This document shows positions 34,963-47,800 of a DNA stretch of 64,000 bases, piece by piece. Origin of the DNA: Cannabis sativa (taxonomy: Eukaryota; Streptophyta; Magnoliopsida; Rosales; Cannabaceae); assembly GCF_029168945.1 (NCBI RefSeq), contig NC_083603.1:50168406-50232405 (forward strand), written 5' to 3'. The position numbers were made by a program, and so were the translations under genes. The notes beneath the pieces are model-generated. The model saw nothing but the letters and a program-made list of their open reading frames with translations, was not told the origin of the DNA and ran no database searches. Position 1 is the stretch's first letter. Every line of letters starts with the position of its first letter.

Positions 34963-35201
34963 TGTTAGTAAAGCCCATGATCAAGGCCCAATAGCAATTA
35001 ATCAAGACCTGGTGGATCAAAGGGTGAAAAGTTGGTTTGAAAAGGCAGCCCAAAAGCAAGAGGGAGAAGCATCAACTGCAATGAAGAACTCCATGAACGA
35101 GAATGAGGGAGAAGCAGCAATGATCAACCAAGAGCTTCCAGCGCGTGGGAATCAAGTGCGTGTGAGACCCAAGTAGCTCAACGACTTCGTGATGATAGAG
35201 A
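34963..35201 (+). repeat. G2 3' LTR, first part
   Basis: Starts TGTTAGTAAAGCCC after the polypurine tract and matches the partial 5' LTR (27683 onward). Interrupted by element P, with the target copy AGAGA at 35197-35201. Confidence 0.85.
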
Positions 35202-37108
35202 TGTTGGAAATTATTTTACCAGGATCTTAGATCTACTCACAAGTATGTTGATTAACACCCTAAATAAGAACTTCTAAAACGATTATAAAATAAGCACATA
35301 TAAAGTATGAGAAACCTTACATTGGGTGCAGCAGAATAAAATGTCTCCTTCCATTCAGATCTCTAACCCTTGTATCCTTTCTGTCGCAGAGTATTATCAA
35401 GATCTGAACCTGGATCTCTTTCTCTCCTTTCTTTAGTGTTGAATCTCCTTCTTGTTGAATGTCTTTCTTCATGATCTTCCTCACTATGATTGAGGTATCA
35501 CTTGCTGTGTGTGGGCACTACTCTATCACTAAGAGGTTCGAAATTATTCAAGGAAGAAGAGGGTATAGGTGGCGGCTAGGTTAGAGAGAGAAGGCTCAGG
35601 TTTTTCTCTGAAGAAAACAAGATGTGAAAGTTAAGTGTAAATTTCCTGAAGCCTTCACTATCTATTTATAGCATTCCACATAGGGTTAGGTTTGAATTAT
35701 TTGGCATTAAAATAATGAAAATATCAGATGATAATGCCTATAAAAGTGGCCGGCCATGGCTATATGGATTTGGGCCTCACTTTTTGCAATTTTGCAGTTT
35801 TATTATTTCTGCATCTCATTTTCTCAAAAACGCCAATTTTCAAATTCAACCATTTAAATGCCAATTCTAACTATTTAATAACTATAAATAATTATTAAAT
35901 AATATTGTCATTTATCATATTTATTAATTGAACCATACAAAGTATCTTAATTAACAAATATGCCCTAAAAACTCTTTCTTTACAATTTCGCCCTTACTTA
36001 GTGAAAAATTCACAAATAGACATAGTCTAATTTGAGAATTATAATTGATTAATCAAAACCAATTAAATGAGTCTTACAAGTAATATTATCTCAACTAGTG
36101 GGGGACCATGGGTCTATATAACCGAGCTTCCAATAAGCAGATCAAGAATTTATAACCTAAATTCACTGACTTGTTAATTCTTCGTTGAATGCACGCATAG
36201 AACTTAGAATTGCACTCTCAGTATATAGAACGCTCTATATGTTCCACCATATAGACACGTCATTAGTTATCCATTGTTATAATCCTAATTTGATCAATGA
36301 TCCTCTATATGAATGATCCACACTGTAAAGGGATTAGATTACCGTGACACCCTACAATGTATTTTATCCTTAAAACACTTAACCCCGTATAAATGATATT
36401 TCAGCTATGTGAAATGAGTACTCCACCATTTATTTTTCGTTTGGTCAAGCTCGAAGGAAATCATCCTTTACTCTCTATTCGCCAGATAGAAGCTATAGAT
36501 TCCATATTTATGTTAGCGCTCCCACTCAATTGCATTACCGTGTTCCCAAAATGTACGTATCACCCTGACCCAAAAGTAGGCTTAACTAACAAATCAAAGA
36601 ACACGAATAACACTCTTGAGATTGAGCCTAATCATATCAGGATTTAGATCATTTGATCTAGGATCAACTAGACGATATTAACTTGAAAAAATATTACGGT
36701 AAGTTTGATAAATCTATGTCAAAGTTCAATATCGGTCCCTTCCGATGCATACTCCATGCACCCAACCAGAGCTTTACTTTAACCAATGCTCTGGAAAGAA
36801 CATAGCATTATACCAAATGCAAGTAAACTTTGTTGTAGATTATCATATTAGTAAAACCCTGTGTCTGATAAATCTAGGAATCTTTATTCACATAGTCATG
36901 TATACTTTCCAATGTGTTGACAACACAATAAACAGGATCAAGTATGTGAAAAGGGTTTCAGATGAATTTATAAATCAAATAGACAAGAAATTGATAAGAT
37001 GAACCAAAACATACACAAATGAATGAAAAATACTTCTGTTTCTTTATTGATGTTGAATAAAATGGATTACATTGAAATGGAGTTTTATTTAGGGCATAAA
37101 ACCCAACA
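35202..37108 (-). repeat. P 3' LTR (1907 bp)
   Basis: Reads TGTTGGGTTTTATGCCC at the right end and CCAACA at the left on the minus strand. TATA box at 35663-35670 (TATAAATA on the minus strand). Next to the polypurine tract AAGTGGGAGTT (minus strand) at 37109-37119. Confidence 0.93.
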
Positions 37109-37157
37109 AACTCCCACTTGCACTAATATAAAACTAATCAGTACATATCAATTAATC

Positions 37158-40100
37158 CTAAATTCTGACGGTGCTTTTCAAATGCAGTACGACCAAGACT
37201 TTGGTGAATAAATCAGCTAAGTTGTCTTCTGTGTCTATTTTCTCAACCAGTACATCCCCTCTTGCCACATATTCTCTGATGATGTGATACTTCATTTCTA
37301 TGTGTTTGCTTCTCTTATGACTTCGAGGTTCCTTGCTATTGGCTATTGCTCCATTATTATCACAAAGTAGGACCAGAGGCTTTTCCATTCCAGGCACGAC
37401 ACCGATACTGGTGAAGAACTTTCTTAGCCAGACAAGCTCTTTAGCAGCTTCTGCTGCAGCTATGTATTCTGCTTCCATCGTCGAGTCTGATATCGCGGTT
37501 TGTTTTGCACTTCTCCAAACCACTGCTCCACCCCCAAGAGTAAACACCATCCCAGATGTAGATTTCCTGTCTTCAAGACATGCCTGGAAATCTGAATCAG
37601 TATAGCCTATGGGACTTAAAGCACCACCCTTATAGACTAATACAAGATTTCTTGTACTCTTTAAGTATTTCAGAATATACTTAACTGCATTCCAATGTTC
37701 CTGTCCTGGATTAGACTAATACCTGCTCACGATTCCAACTGCATAGCAGATGTCAGGTCTAGTGCATAACATTGCATACATTAGACTTCCAACTACAGAA
37801 GCATAAGGAATTTTCGCCATGTCCTCTATCTCTTGAGGATCAGTAGGAGACTGTTCCTTAGATAGACGAATACCATATCTAGAAGGCATATTCGCCCCAT
37901 TGGTGTTGTTCATGGAGAATCTCTCTAGAACTTTGTCAATATAGGTTGTTTGAGAGAGAGCAAGAGATCTCTTCTTCCGGTTTCTAATAATCTGAATACC
38001 AAGAACATAGGCTGCCTCACCCAAATCTTTCATATCGACTTGAGTGTTAAGTCATTCCTTGATGTTAGTCATTTTCTTGATATTGTTTCCAATAATCAGA
38101 ATGTCGTCAACATAAAGGACCAGGAATACTACTACTTGGTCTTCCTTGAGTTGGTAAACACAAGGTTCATCTTCATTCTGAAGAAAGTCGTAGGTCTTGA
38201 TGATTTCATCAAACCTTTTGTTCCATGAGCGAGAAGCTTGCTTAAGTCCATAGATAGACTTATTTAATTTGCAAACTTTCTTTTCCTGCCCTGGAAGAAC
38301 ATAGCCTTCTGGTTGCTCCATATAGATGGTTTCTTCAAGTACGCCATTAAGGAAGGCAGTCTTGACATCCATTTGCCAGATTTCATAATCAAAAGCAGCA
38401 ACTATGGAGAGAAGAATTCTGATGGATTTGAGCATGGCAACAGGATTAAAAGTTTCCTCATAGTCCACACCTTCTCTTTGGGTATAACCCTTGGCTACAA
38501 GTCTAGCTTTAAAAGTTTCGACTTCGCCTCCAGCGCCTCTTTTCTTCTTGTAAACCCACTTACATCCGATTGGATGATAGTCATCAGGTGCGTCTACATA
38601 TTCCCAAACTTTCTTTTTCATGGAATCCATTTCTGAATCCATGCCGACTGACCATCGTTTCCGTTGCGGACTAGCCATTGCATGTTTATAGGTTAATGGG
38701 TCGTCATCAATACCGTCACCAACGACCATATTGATTTCACCATCCAAGCCATAACGAGCTGGTTTTGTTGAAACCCTCCCACTACGACGAGGAGCGGTGA
38801 TTTTCTGAACAGGAACTTTGGTAGTAGTTTTCTCAGTTGGTTCGACTGAGGGAGTGGGATTATCCTCTTCTTGAGTGGAAGAGGACGGAACATTGGAAGG
38901 AGTTATATCTGAAAGCATTTCCTCTAAAACAACTTTACTTTTCGGTTTGTTGTCTTTAATATAGTTTTCTTCAAGAAAAGTAGCATTTGTAGAAACAAAC
39001 ACTTTGTTATCCTTGTGACTATAAAACAGTCCACCCCTAGTCTCTTTAGAATTTCCGACAAACATGCAAACTTCAGTTCGTGATTCAAGTTTGCCTTCTT
39101 TCTTTCTCAAGACATGAGCAGGGCACCCCCAAATTCTATAGTGGCGCAAACTAGGTGTACGACCATTCCATAGTTTGACGGGTGTCTTAGGGACTGCTTT
39201 AGATGGAACAACATTTAAAATGTCATTTGCCATCTGTATAGCATATCCCCAGAAGGACGTAGACAGAGTTGAATAACTCAGCATAGACCTAACCATTTCC
39301 AAAAGAGTGTGATTTCTTCTTTCTGCAACTCCATTTTGTTGTGGAGTGCCTGGGGAAGTGTATTGGGATTCAATTCTAAGTTCAATTAAATGATCTTTGA
39401 ACTGCATATCCATATATTCTTCACCCCTATCAGTTCGCAAGATCTTTAATGTTTTACCTAATTGGTTTTGAGCCAAAGCATGAAATTCTTGAAACTTTTC
39501 AAATGTTTCAGATTTCTTTTGCATTAGGTAAAGAAAACTATATCTAGAGTAATCGTCAATGAAAGTGACAAAATACTCATAACCACCTCGGGCTTTGACA
39601 TTCAGGGGTCCGCAAACATCTGAATGCACTAACCCTAGGGGTTGTTTGGCACGCTCTCCCTTTGCAGAGAAAGAACGTTTGGTCATTTTTCCTTCTAGGC
39701 AGGACTCGCATACTGGCAATTCACCTAAGACGACATTTTTCAATGGACCGTCTTTGGTTAGCCTTTTGAGTCTATCAAAGCCTATATGACCTAAACGTAA
39801 ATGCCATAGATAAGTTTGATCATCATTATCAATCTCTTTTCTTTTGAGGTTTCTAGGTTTAGCTACATTGAAAAGTTCACTATTTAGTGAGATTTGTGTA
39901 TTTGGTCTTAAAACATAAAGCCCTTGTTCCATGGAAGCAACACATATTTGAAATCCATTACGAGAAATTGAACAATAAGAACTCGAAAAATTCAATGTAT
40001 AAGATTGTGTTTGCAAACATGAGACACTAATCAAGTTTCTACTAAAGTTTGGAATAAATAAAACATTTTCTAAAATTAAAAATCTTTGCTGAAACTTGAT

Positions 40101-40817
40101 GTGGGCTTTTCCTCTAGCTTTGACCGACACTAACTCGCCATTACCAACTTTAAGCTTTAACCCTTCTGGAAGCAGATTTTCCCAAGTTTCAAGCAACTGC
40201 AATGAAGAACATACATGGTTAGTAGACCCAGAATCAACAATCCAAGTGGATTTGTCGTTCTCTAAAACACATGATTCAAAGACAAAAGCATTACCTTCGT
40301 TTGAATTGTTTAGAAGCCGGGGACATCGTTCTTCTTGATGTCCCTTTTCATTACAATTCGAACATAGAAGATTATGTCTGATAATTGTACTTGAAGAAGC
40401 AGCTTTGCTAGAGCTTTCATGCTTAATCCTTTCCCTCTGATTAAGATTTACAAACCCAGGAGGTCCCATTGCAATCAGACTCCGTTCATGGGCTCGTAAT
40501 TCTGCTTCGAGCTTGTCCATGTCGGAGGAGTTGAAATTGTTGATCATGTAAGAAACAACAAATTCATTATACTCCAGAGGAAGACTATTAAGAATGAATT
40601 GTACCCATTGTTCTCTTAATAAATCAATTCCTAGTAGATTTGCCTTTTGGAACTTCAGATTCATCATCAACAGGTGCGAGTTTATGCAACTACCAGGATG
40701 CATTTTCACACTATAGAGTTCTTTTGCTAAGATATTAACTAGGAGTGGATCGGGGTGAGGGTTATTCATATTGGCACTACAACACATCAATAAAAAAGAA
40801 GTAAGGTTTTGGGTCAT
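37158..40817 (-). pseudogene. P copia gag-pol polyprotein, two nonsense codons
   Basis: A single frame of about 1220 codons from the ATG at 40817. Domains in order are gag (LNSLPLEYNEFVVSYMINNF), a zinc knuckle CSNCNEKGHQEERC (about residues 152-165), protease DSGST (about 195), integrase with HLRLGH and CESC, the DDE core (HSDVCGPL, RTDRGEEY, NGVAERRN), RT with MDVKTAFLNG and LYVDDIL, and RNase H with SDSTMEAEYIA and ADLFTK. All key residues I looked for are present. The frame is stopped only by a TGA at 38052-38054 (after TNIKE) and a TAG at 37716-37718 (after GIVSRY), both in the RT-RNase H part. It is the least decayed element in the window. The gag looks short at its N-terminus; an upstream non-ATG frame extends it by ten codons. 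Confidence 0.92.
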
Positions 40818-40847
40818 AAATTCATACACATGTTCAGAAAATAACAA

Positions 40848-43562
40848 ATAATCACATATGTTATAAAAATACTAAATCTAACATAGTTTATTTTCCAAGG
40901 TTTTCAACAAACTGATACAGTGTCCCGTTTAGGCGAGAGTCAAACCATCATCCATTGAATAGAGTTGTCAATTCATCTAAAATGATAATCATTCTAGCAA
41001 CCTTTTATTCGATCAAGATTGGAATTCAGCGTTGTCCCGTTTAGGCGAGAGTCAAGGCAATTCTATCTTATGAGCTTCCACCATTGTTCCATATTTTGTA
41101 AGCCAAATATAGTCGCCACCATTAGGGTGATCCATACCATATAAAACACTTACAAAGCTACTTATCTTTCGAGATTAAACGGTGCTAACTTGCTAATGAA
41201 CGTTCCTCCATTAGGAAGGATTACTCACTAAAACAAAAGCTATGTAAAACCAACAATGGAGATCGAATGTCTCTTGATTAAAGCTCATTATTTTAAAATA
41301 TGTATTTTATTTAATCATTTATTCCGTATTATAATAATGAAAAATTAAAAATTAAAGTTGGTTTAAATAAAAAATCAACTTTAATTAAATTTCAATTATT
41401 ATTTAAATTCGAAAATAATGGAACAATTTTGAAAATATCTTGTTTAAGTTGTTTAGAAGGATCTAAAAAATCAACTTAAATATCTTTCAAATTAGATTTA
41501 ATTAAATATAAAATTAAGTTGTAACCACTTAATTTGAAAATATTCCATTTTAAGTTAATATTTGAAAAAATATCAACTTAAAAAATATCTAAAGAATCTT
41601 AATAACCAATTCCTAAAATTCCTCAACTTAATTTTGAAATTTGAAATTCAAAAGATATTCAGATTTAAGTTGATTAGTTAAAGATAACTAATTTTCAACT
41701 TAAGTAGGAATATTTAATGAAAAATTTAAATTAAACTTCAGAAAGAATCTAGTTGGTTATAATTCTATCTTTAATTAAATACAAGAAAATACATATAGTT
41801 TAACTTAGAATATAATTCATTAAACTATGTTTTTTCTTAAATTAATTCCAAATAAATGAAATTAATTATGTTGCTAATCAATTTTATTAGGTTAAACTAA
41901 TTTAATTAACCTAGTACAGTTATCCAAATCAGGCAAATGGGCCTTCACAATTGGGGTAGTTCGTGTGAGGGGGAGCTGGGTTCAGTATGTCGTACCCACT
42001 TCTATGGCCCCCAACTCTCACACAAGGCCTAAAAGAGAGGAATTTAACCTTAAAATGAACAACTGTTATTAATTGAATAGGCCCAAAAACTAAATGGGCC
42101 TAAATAAAATCTATCAAAAAACTATGATATTTTATTTAGCAACAACCTATATGCATCTATAACAGAATTAAACATATAGGCTCACACAGGCACACATTTG
42201 GATGGATCCTATCATGTTGCTAGGTCATACACAGATGAAAGAAGATTGTAAAATTTACCTGTTATAAATTATTTACTTGACCTATTGACAATTGAACCAT
42301 GGGTTAAAATCAGATCATTAGATCTGTCAACAAGTTAACCATGGCAATTTAGATCAAGCAATAATAAGTTTTATAAAACTTACATACAAGCTAAAATACA
42401 TACTCCTGCAACAAGATGAATTGGATAGTTGGATGTAGGAATTATTTAATTTTAAATAATAATTTTCGAAAATAAATATTTAAATAATTAAAAAAAAATT
42501 CGGTATTTAAATAAAATAATTAAAAAAAATTAAAATTAAACCTACAATTTTTGAAAAATTAGGTTTCAACTACCCTAAATATCATTTCAAAAATAATTGC
42601 TAACCACCTTTTAAATTTTTAAAGTTATTTTATAAATTAAATATAAAAAAAATTCAGATTTTATAATTTAATTTAAATAAAAAATAACAAATTTAAAAGT
42701 TAGCAAAATATCTTACTTCTATTTAAAATTATATGATTATAATAATCTTATTTTAAATTTAAATAAGGTCAAATAATTTAAAAAAGAATTTAATTTAAAA
42801 AATATTTAATATCTGACCTTTAAATTTAAAAAATAAGATAAAATAATCAAATTTAAAAATAAAATATAAAATCAAGCAAAAAGATAGATTTTTACTTGTT
42901 TTCAAATTCAAATTACACTAATATCTAAAATTAAATTTAAAAAATTCAAATTAATTTATTTCTGATATTAGATTTGAAAATTGAAAAGTAAAAATCAAAA
43001 TACAAAATTACACAAAAAATTGAAGTTAAATCCATGAAATAGCATGAAAAATCGAAGAAAAACGAAAAATTTGCGAGCTGTACGGACAGTATGCATTGCG
43101 TACTGTCCGCGCGCGCTAGGGAGGGTGCACGGCCGAGCAAGCTCGGCGCTGGAGGTGTCCAGCATGATTTTCGCGCGCGGAATGGGGTTTCAGACACCCC
43201 ATGCGCGTGTTGCTTCGGACAAAACTTGTCCTAACACGCGTCTGGCCGAGGAAATAGGCCATCCGCGCGCACGTGTGTTAGGTGATCACTCTGATATTTT
43301 TCGAAACTTCAAAAAATCATAACTAATTCAAATTAAATCGAAATTGAGTTCTGTAAAAAAGTAAATTGCTTAATTTTTTCTAAACTATCCAATAAAAATA
43401 ATTCCAGAAACAGATATTCAATTATTTTTCACAAAAATTCACAAACATCAATCAATCATCATACAACACACAAAACAACATGATACCATCCAAAACACAA
43501 ACAAATCGTTTTAAGTCCAAATTTCTTGCAAGCAAATCAATAACCATGGCTCTGAGGCCAGT
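40848..43562 (-). other. P 5' leader with altered primer-binding site
   Basis: A 2.7-kb non-coding, AT-rich leader. The PBS (43549-43560, minus strand) reads TGGCCTCAGAGC instead of the Met-type TGGTATCAGAGC, with two changed bases. A GC-rich patch at 43076-43290 contains CGCGCG runs and a CATGC/GTACGC hairpin-like motif also found, diverged, in element C at 19670-19770. No gene was seen; the minus-strand frame at 42946-43197 is chance. Confidence 0.8.
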
Positions 43563-45469
43563 TGTTGGAAATTATTTTACCAGAATCTTAGATCTACTCA
43601 CAAGTATGTTGATTAACACCCTAAATATGAACTTCTAAAACGATTATAAAATAAACACATATAAAGTATGAGAAACCTTACATTGGGTGCAGCAGAATAA
43701 AATGTCTCCTTCCGTTCAGATCTCTAACCCTTGTATCCTTTCTGTCGCAGAGTATTATCAAGATCTGAACCTGGATCTCTTTCTCTCCTTTCTTTAGTGC
43801 TGAATCTCCTTCTTGTTGAATGTCTTTCTTCACAATCTTCCTCACTATGATTGAGGTATCACTTGCTGTGTGTGGGCACTACTCTATCACTAAGACGTTC
43901 GAAATTATTCAAGGAAGAAGAGGGTATAGGTGGCGGCTAGGTTAGAGAGAGAAGGCTCAGGTTTTTCTCTGAAGAAAACAAGATGTGAAAGTTAAGTGTA
44001 AATTTCCTGAAGCCTTCACTATCTATTTATAGCATTACACATAGGGTTAGGTTTGAATTATTTGGCATTAAAATAATAAAAATATCAGATGATAATGCCT
44101 ATAAAAGTGGCCGGCCATGGCTATATGGATTTGGGCCTCACTTTTTGTAATTTTGCAGTTTTATCATTTCTGCATCTCATTTTCTCAAAAACGCCAATTT
44201 TCAAATTCAACAATTTAAATGCCAATTCTAACTATTTAATAACTATAAGTAATTATTAAATAATATTGTCATTTATCATATTTATTAATTGAACCATACA
44301 AAGTATCTTAATTAACAAATATGCCCTAAAAACTCTTTCTTTACAATTTCGCCCTTACTTAGTGAAAAATTCACAAATAGACATAGTCTAAATTGAGAAT
44401 TATAATTGATTAATCAAAACCAATTAAATGAGTCTTACAAGTAATATTATCTCAACTAGTGGGGGGACCATGGGTCTATATAACCGAGCTTCCAATAAGC
44501 AGATCAAGAATTTATAACCTAAATTCACTGACTTGTTAATTCTTCGTTGAATCCACGCATAGAACTTAGAATTGCACTCTCAGTATATAGAACGCTCTAT
44601 ATGTTCCACCATATAGACGCGTCATTAGTTATCCATTGTTATAATCCTAATTTGATCAATGATCCTCTATATGAATGATCTACACTGTAAAGGGATTAAA
44701 TTACCGTGACACCCTACAATGTATTTTATCCTTAAAACACTTAACCCCGTATAAATGATATTTCAGCTATGTGAAATGAGTACTCCACCATTTATTTTCG
44801 TTTGGTCAAGCTCGAAGGAAATCATCCTTTACTCTCTATTCGCCAGATAGAAGCTATAGATTCCATATTTATGTTAGCGCTCCCACTCAATTGCATTATC
44901 GTGTTCCCAAAATGTACGTATCACCCTGACCCAAAAGTAGGCTTAACTAACAAATCAAATAACATGAATAACACTCTTGAGATTGAGCCTAATCATATCA
45001 GGATTTAGATCATTTGATCTAGGATCAACTAGGCGATATTGACTTGAATAGATATTACGGTAAGTTTGATAAATCTATGTCAAAGTTCAATATCGGTCCC
45101 TTCCGATGCATACTCTATGCACCCAACTTGAGCTTTACTTTAACCAATGCTTTGGAAAGAACATAACATTATACCAAATGCAAGTAAACTCTGTTGTAGA
45201 TTATCATATCAGTAAAACCATGTGTCTGATAAATCTAGGAATCTTTATTCACATAGTCATGTTTACTTTCCAATGTATTGACAACACAATAAACAGGATC
45301 AAGTATGTGAAAAGGGTTTTAGATGAATTTATAAATCAAATAGACAAGCAATTGATAAGATGAACCAAAACATACACAAATGAATGAAAAATACTTTTGT
45401 TTCTTTATTGATGTTGAATAAAATGGATTATATTGAAATAGAGTTTTATTTAGGGCATAAAACCCAACA
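43563..45469 (-). repeat. P 5' LTR (1907 bp)
   Basis: Same ends and length as the 3' LTR. TATA box at 44024-44031 (TATAAATA on the minus strand) would drive transcription leftwards into the leader and polyprotein. Confidence 0.93.
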
Positions 45470-45474
45470 GGAGA

Positions 45475-45644
45475 GGCACTCAAAGAGAGCGAGTGGAGCA
45501 ACTAATTCTGTTAAGAGGTATTTTTTTTCTTTTTCTCAGCAATATAAATACTCTTATTGTAATAATTTTGGGAATTATTGGAATGAATTTGTAAGTTTTT
45601 ACTTAAGGAGACTGGTCTTGTCTCTAAAAAGACTTTTTAATCCA
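45475..45644 (+). repeat. G2 3' LTR, second part
   Basis: Continues the LTR after P (GGCACTCAAAG...AGCAATATAAATACTC...TTTTTAATCCA) and ends at 45644, as the 5' copy does at 28038. This is the right edge of the retrotransposon nest. Confidence 0.82.
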
Positions 45645-46869
45645 TCACATGTTTTTTTTAACCCTTTTGATATTTGATATCTTGCAGATTGTTATGAGAT
45701 TGAGATTGAATGTTATTATGAGTTTATGATTGATAATTTGTAATAGTTGTAGTGGTTGTGGATTTTGGGGAGTTGTTTTGATTTTTTTTTAGTTTTGTTT
45801 TGTTTGTGAATGGATTTGAGTGAGAAATGTATTTCGTGAGGGGGTGGTGATGGTAGTGTTGCTATGAAGAAGAAGCAGATGAAAAAAAAAACATGGATAA
45901 GAAGGAAGAAGAAAAATGAGAAAGAAAAAAATGTTTATTTACTTTTATTTATAAAATAATTTATTTTTATTGTTAAATTAGTTATTTCAATTTTTTTTTA
46001 CATAATTAAATTAGTTATTCTAATAAAATTGTGCCACGTGTACGTCGTGTACACGTGGACAATCTACCTTGACAACTAACAACTAAAATTAGATGGAAAT
46101 AGCAAATTGCTAATAGAATTATACAAAAATTTGAGTTTTAAAGATTAAGGAATTTTACCGCTAAAATTTGAGTTTTAAAGATTAATAATTAGCGAGGTAG
46201 AAATTTTAAGAATTTTACCATAATTTACTCGCAGTTTTAATGTCTAATTTTAAATATTTTATACAATTTAATTATGTTATTTGTTCAAATTTATTTTTCA
46301 GTTTTTAATATTTAAAATATATGACATGACAGCATTACCCTTGATTTATTAACAAATCCAAAATGAGAATATGTTAGTGTACGACTGTGCAGAAATGATC
46401 CAATCCAATGATAAACCGACCGCCAAAATTGGATATCCAATTATGATTGGATTGGATCAGATGATATTTTTGAAAATCTAATATTGGATCGGTCGGTTCT
46501 TGGATGACATGTAAATCCAATAGATCCAACGGACTGTTCCAATCCAATAGTTATCCAATACCATCTAATATTAAAATAAATATATTATAAATTTATAATA
46601 TTAAATATATTATATTTTAAAAACCAAAATAAAAAAAAAATAAAAAATAAAACATCACATCATTCACGCATGCATCGGGATTGAATTTCAATTTCAATTT
46701 CAAACCCCTCTCTTCATATATTATATAATTTATATTTATTTTATTACATATATAAAAAAATATTAATTTATAATTTGATTATCTTGTTTACTTAATCAGC
46801 TGTTTGGTATACATGTTTGGTTACTCAGGATTGGGAATTTAAAGCCCAACCCATGTTTGGTATTACATT
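45645..46869. other. AT-rich non-coding sequence with GGATTGG repeats
   Basis: No gene was seen. At about 46395-46560 there are many short direct and inverted copies of ATCCAATCCAAT/GGATTGGATC. A similar, longer block is at 48955-49220. From 46770 the text resembles the leader-type duplicate described at 50236-50840. Confidence 0.5.
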
Positions 46870-46875
46870 TTTATT

Positions 46876-47409
46876 ATGGGGTAAGTTGAAAAATGCCTCT
46901 TTTATTAATCAATTAACTAAATTTGCCTCTAATTTTATATTTATTTGAAACATACCTCTTTTTATATGTATTGTACCCAAAATACCCTGACATAAGAGAG
47001 TCACATGGAGAGTATCTTAAAGTGACAAGGGCAAAATTGGTACAATGTTTAAAAAAAGAGGTAAAAATGATAGACTTTAAAAAAAAGGGTAAAAATGAAA
47101 GAGGACAATATGAAAAGGGTATAGAGTGTAATTTCCTCATTTGAGGAAATTACACTCTATACTCTTTTTATATTATCCTCTTTTATTTTTATCTTCTTTT
47201 TTAAAATCTATCATTTTTACCTCTTTTTTTAAACATTGTACCAATTTTACCCCTGTCACTTCAAGATACTCTCCATGTGATTCTCTTCTCTTATGTAAGG
47301 GTATTTTAGGTACAATACATATAAAAGAGGTATGTTTCAAATAAATATTAAATTAGAGGTAAATTTGATTAATTGATGAATAAAAGAGGCATTTTTCAAC
47401 TTACCCCAT
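46876..47409. mobile_element. 534-bp foldback MITE
   Basis: Almost the whole element is an inverted repeat: it begins ATGGGGTAAGTTGAAAAATG and ends with the reverse complement of that sequence. The centre is near 47141 (TCCTCA..TGAGGA). Flanked by a perfect TTTATT duplication (46870-46875, 47410-47415). The paralogous segment at 50430-50445 lacks it, which gives an empty-site control inside the window. No coding capacity. The family was not assigned. Confidence 0.9.
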
Positions 47410-47415
47410 TTTATT

Positions 47416-47606
47416 TTGTAGCTGGGCCTGGGGATTCATTTTACTATGGGCTCAACATGGGCTCAACATTGAGGTAATATCCACCTCTAGTCTTGATAAC
47501 ACAAGAGTTTTCTCAGGAAAGCTCACCCGACTGGAAGAACAACCAAGCCTAGCCGTCTCTGCTCTTCATCTCCTTCCTTCCATCAACCAATTCTTGCTAA
47601 ATCAGG

Positions 47607-47661
<55 letters not shown>

Positions 47662-47800
47662 CTGGTTGGGGACGAGGGTTTTGGGAAGTGAAAGATTCTA
47701 GATGAGATGCTTTTGTTGATTGTTTCATTGAATTGTGATGGTACAATTGTTTATTGAATTGAATCTAAGATTTGTTTTGTGGAATATATTTGTGTTTGTG
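47416..47800 (+). repeat. duplicate of a CT-rich leader-like segment, copy 1
   Basis: Nearly identical to 50440-50830, from TTGTAGCTGGG through GGCTCAACATGGGCTCAACA, CTCTTCATCTCCTTCC, CTAAATCAG|GTATTT and a (CT)n tract (47609-47656). The CAG|GT looks like a donor site after an untranslated exon. Just downstream, a 20-mer GTGACTCGCTCGCTGCCCA occurs twice (47889 and 47929). Confidence 0.6.

Larger units (their letters stand above)
35202..45469 (-). mobile_element. P: nearly intact Ty1/copia element
   Basis: LTRs 35202-37108 and 43563-45469 are both 1907 bp and very similar. Target copies are AGAGA (35197-35201) and GGAGA (45470-45474); the first base of the right copy is mutated, as the undisturbed G2 LTR at 27871 shows (AGAGAGGCACT). 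A minus-strand PBS, a long leader, one polyprotein frame and a polypurine tract lie between the LTRs. It inserted in the G2 3' LTR. Its integrase-before-RT order is diagnostic of copia. The Angela/Tork side is suggested by long LTRs and the RT text, without a tree. Confidence 0.93.
27683..45644 (+). mobile_element. G2: older Ty3/gypsy element, plus strand, interrupted
   Basis: Holds a partial 5' LTR, gag, protease, RT, RNase H, integrase, a polypurine tract and a 3' LTR split by element P. All parts lie on the plus strand in gypsy order with many stops. Internal insertions are a foreign segment at about 29.8-30.3 kb, solo LTR S3 (30954-32840) and P (35202-45469). A Reina-like identity is suggested by the pol tail (an EDAIWEDF chromodomain-like end) and the short LTRs of about 0.4 kb. 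This is inference. Confidence 0.85.

Noticed and set aside
47609..47656. (CT)n tracts here and at 50635, 56487 and 61315 as CRISPR-like or functional arrays
   Set aside because: Simple dinucleotide repeats with no spacers; ordinary plant microsatellites.
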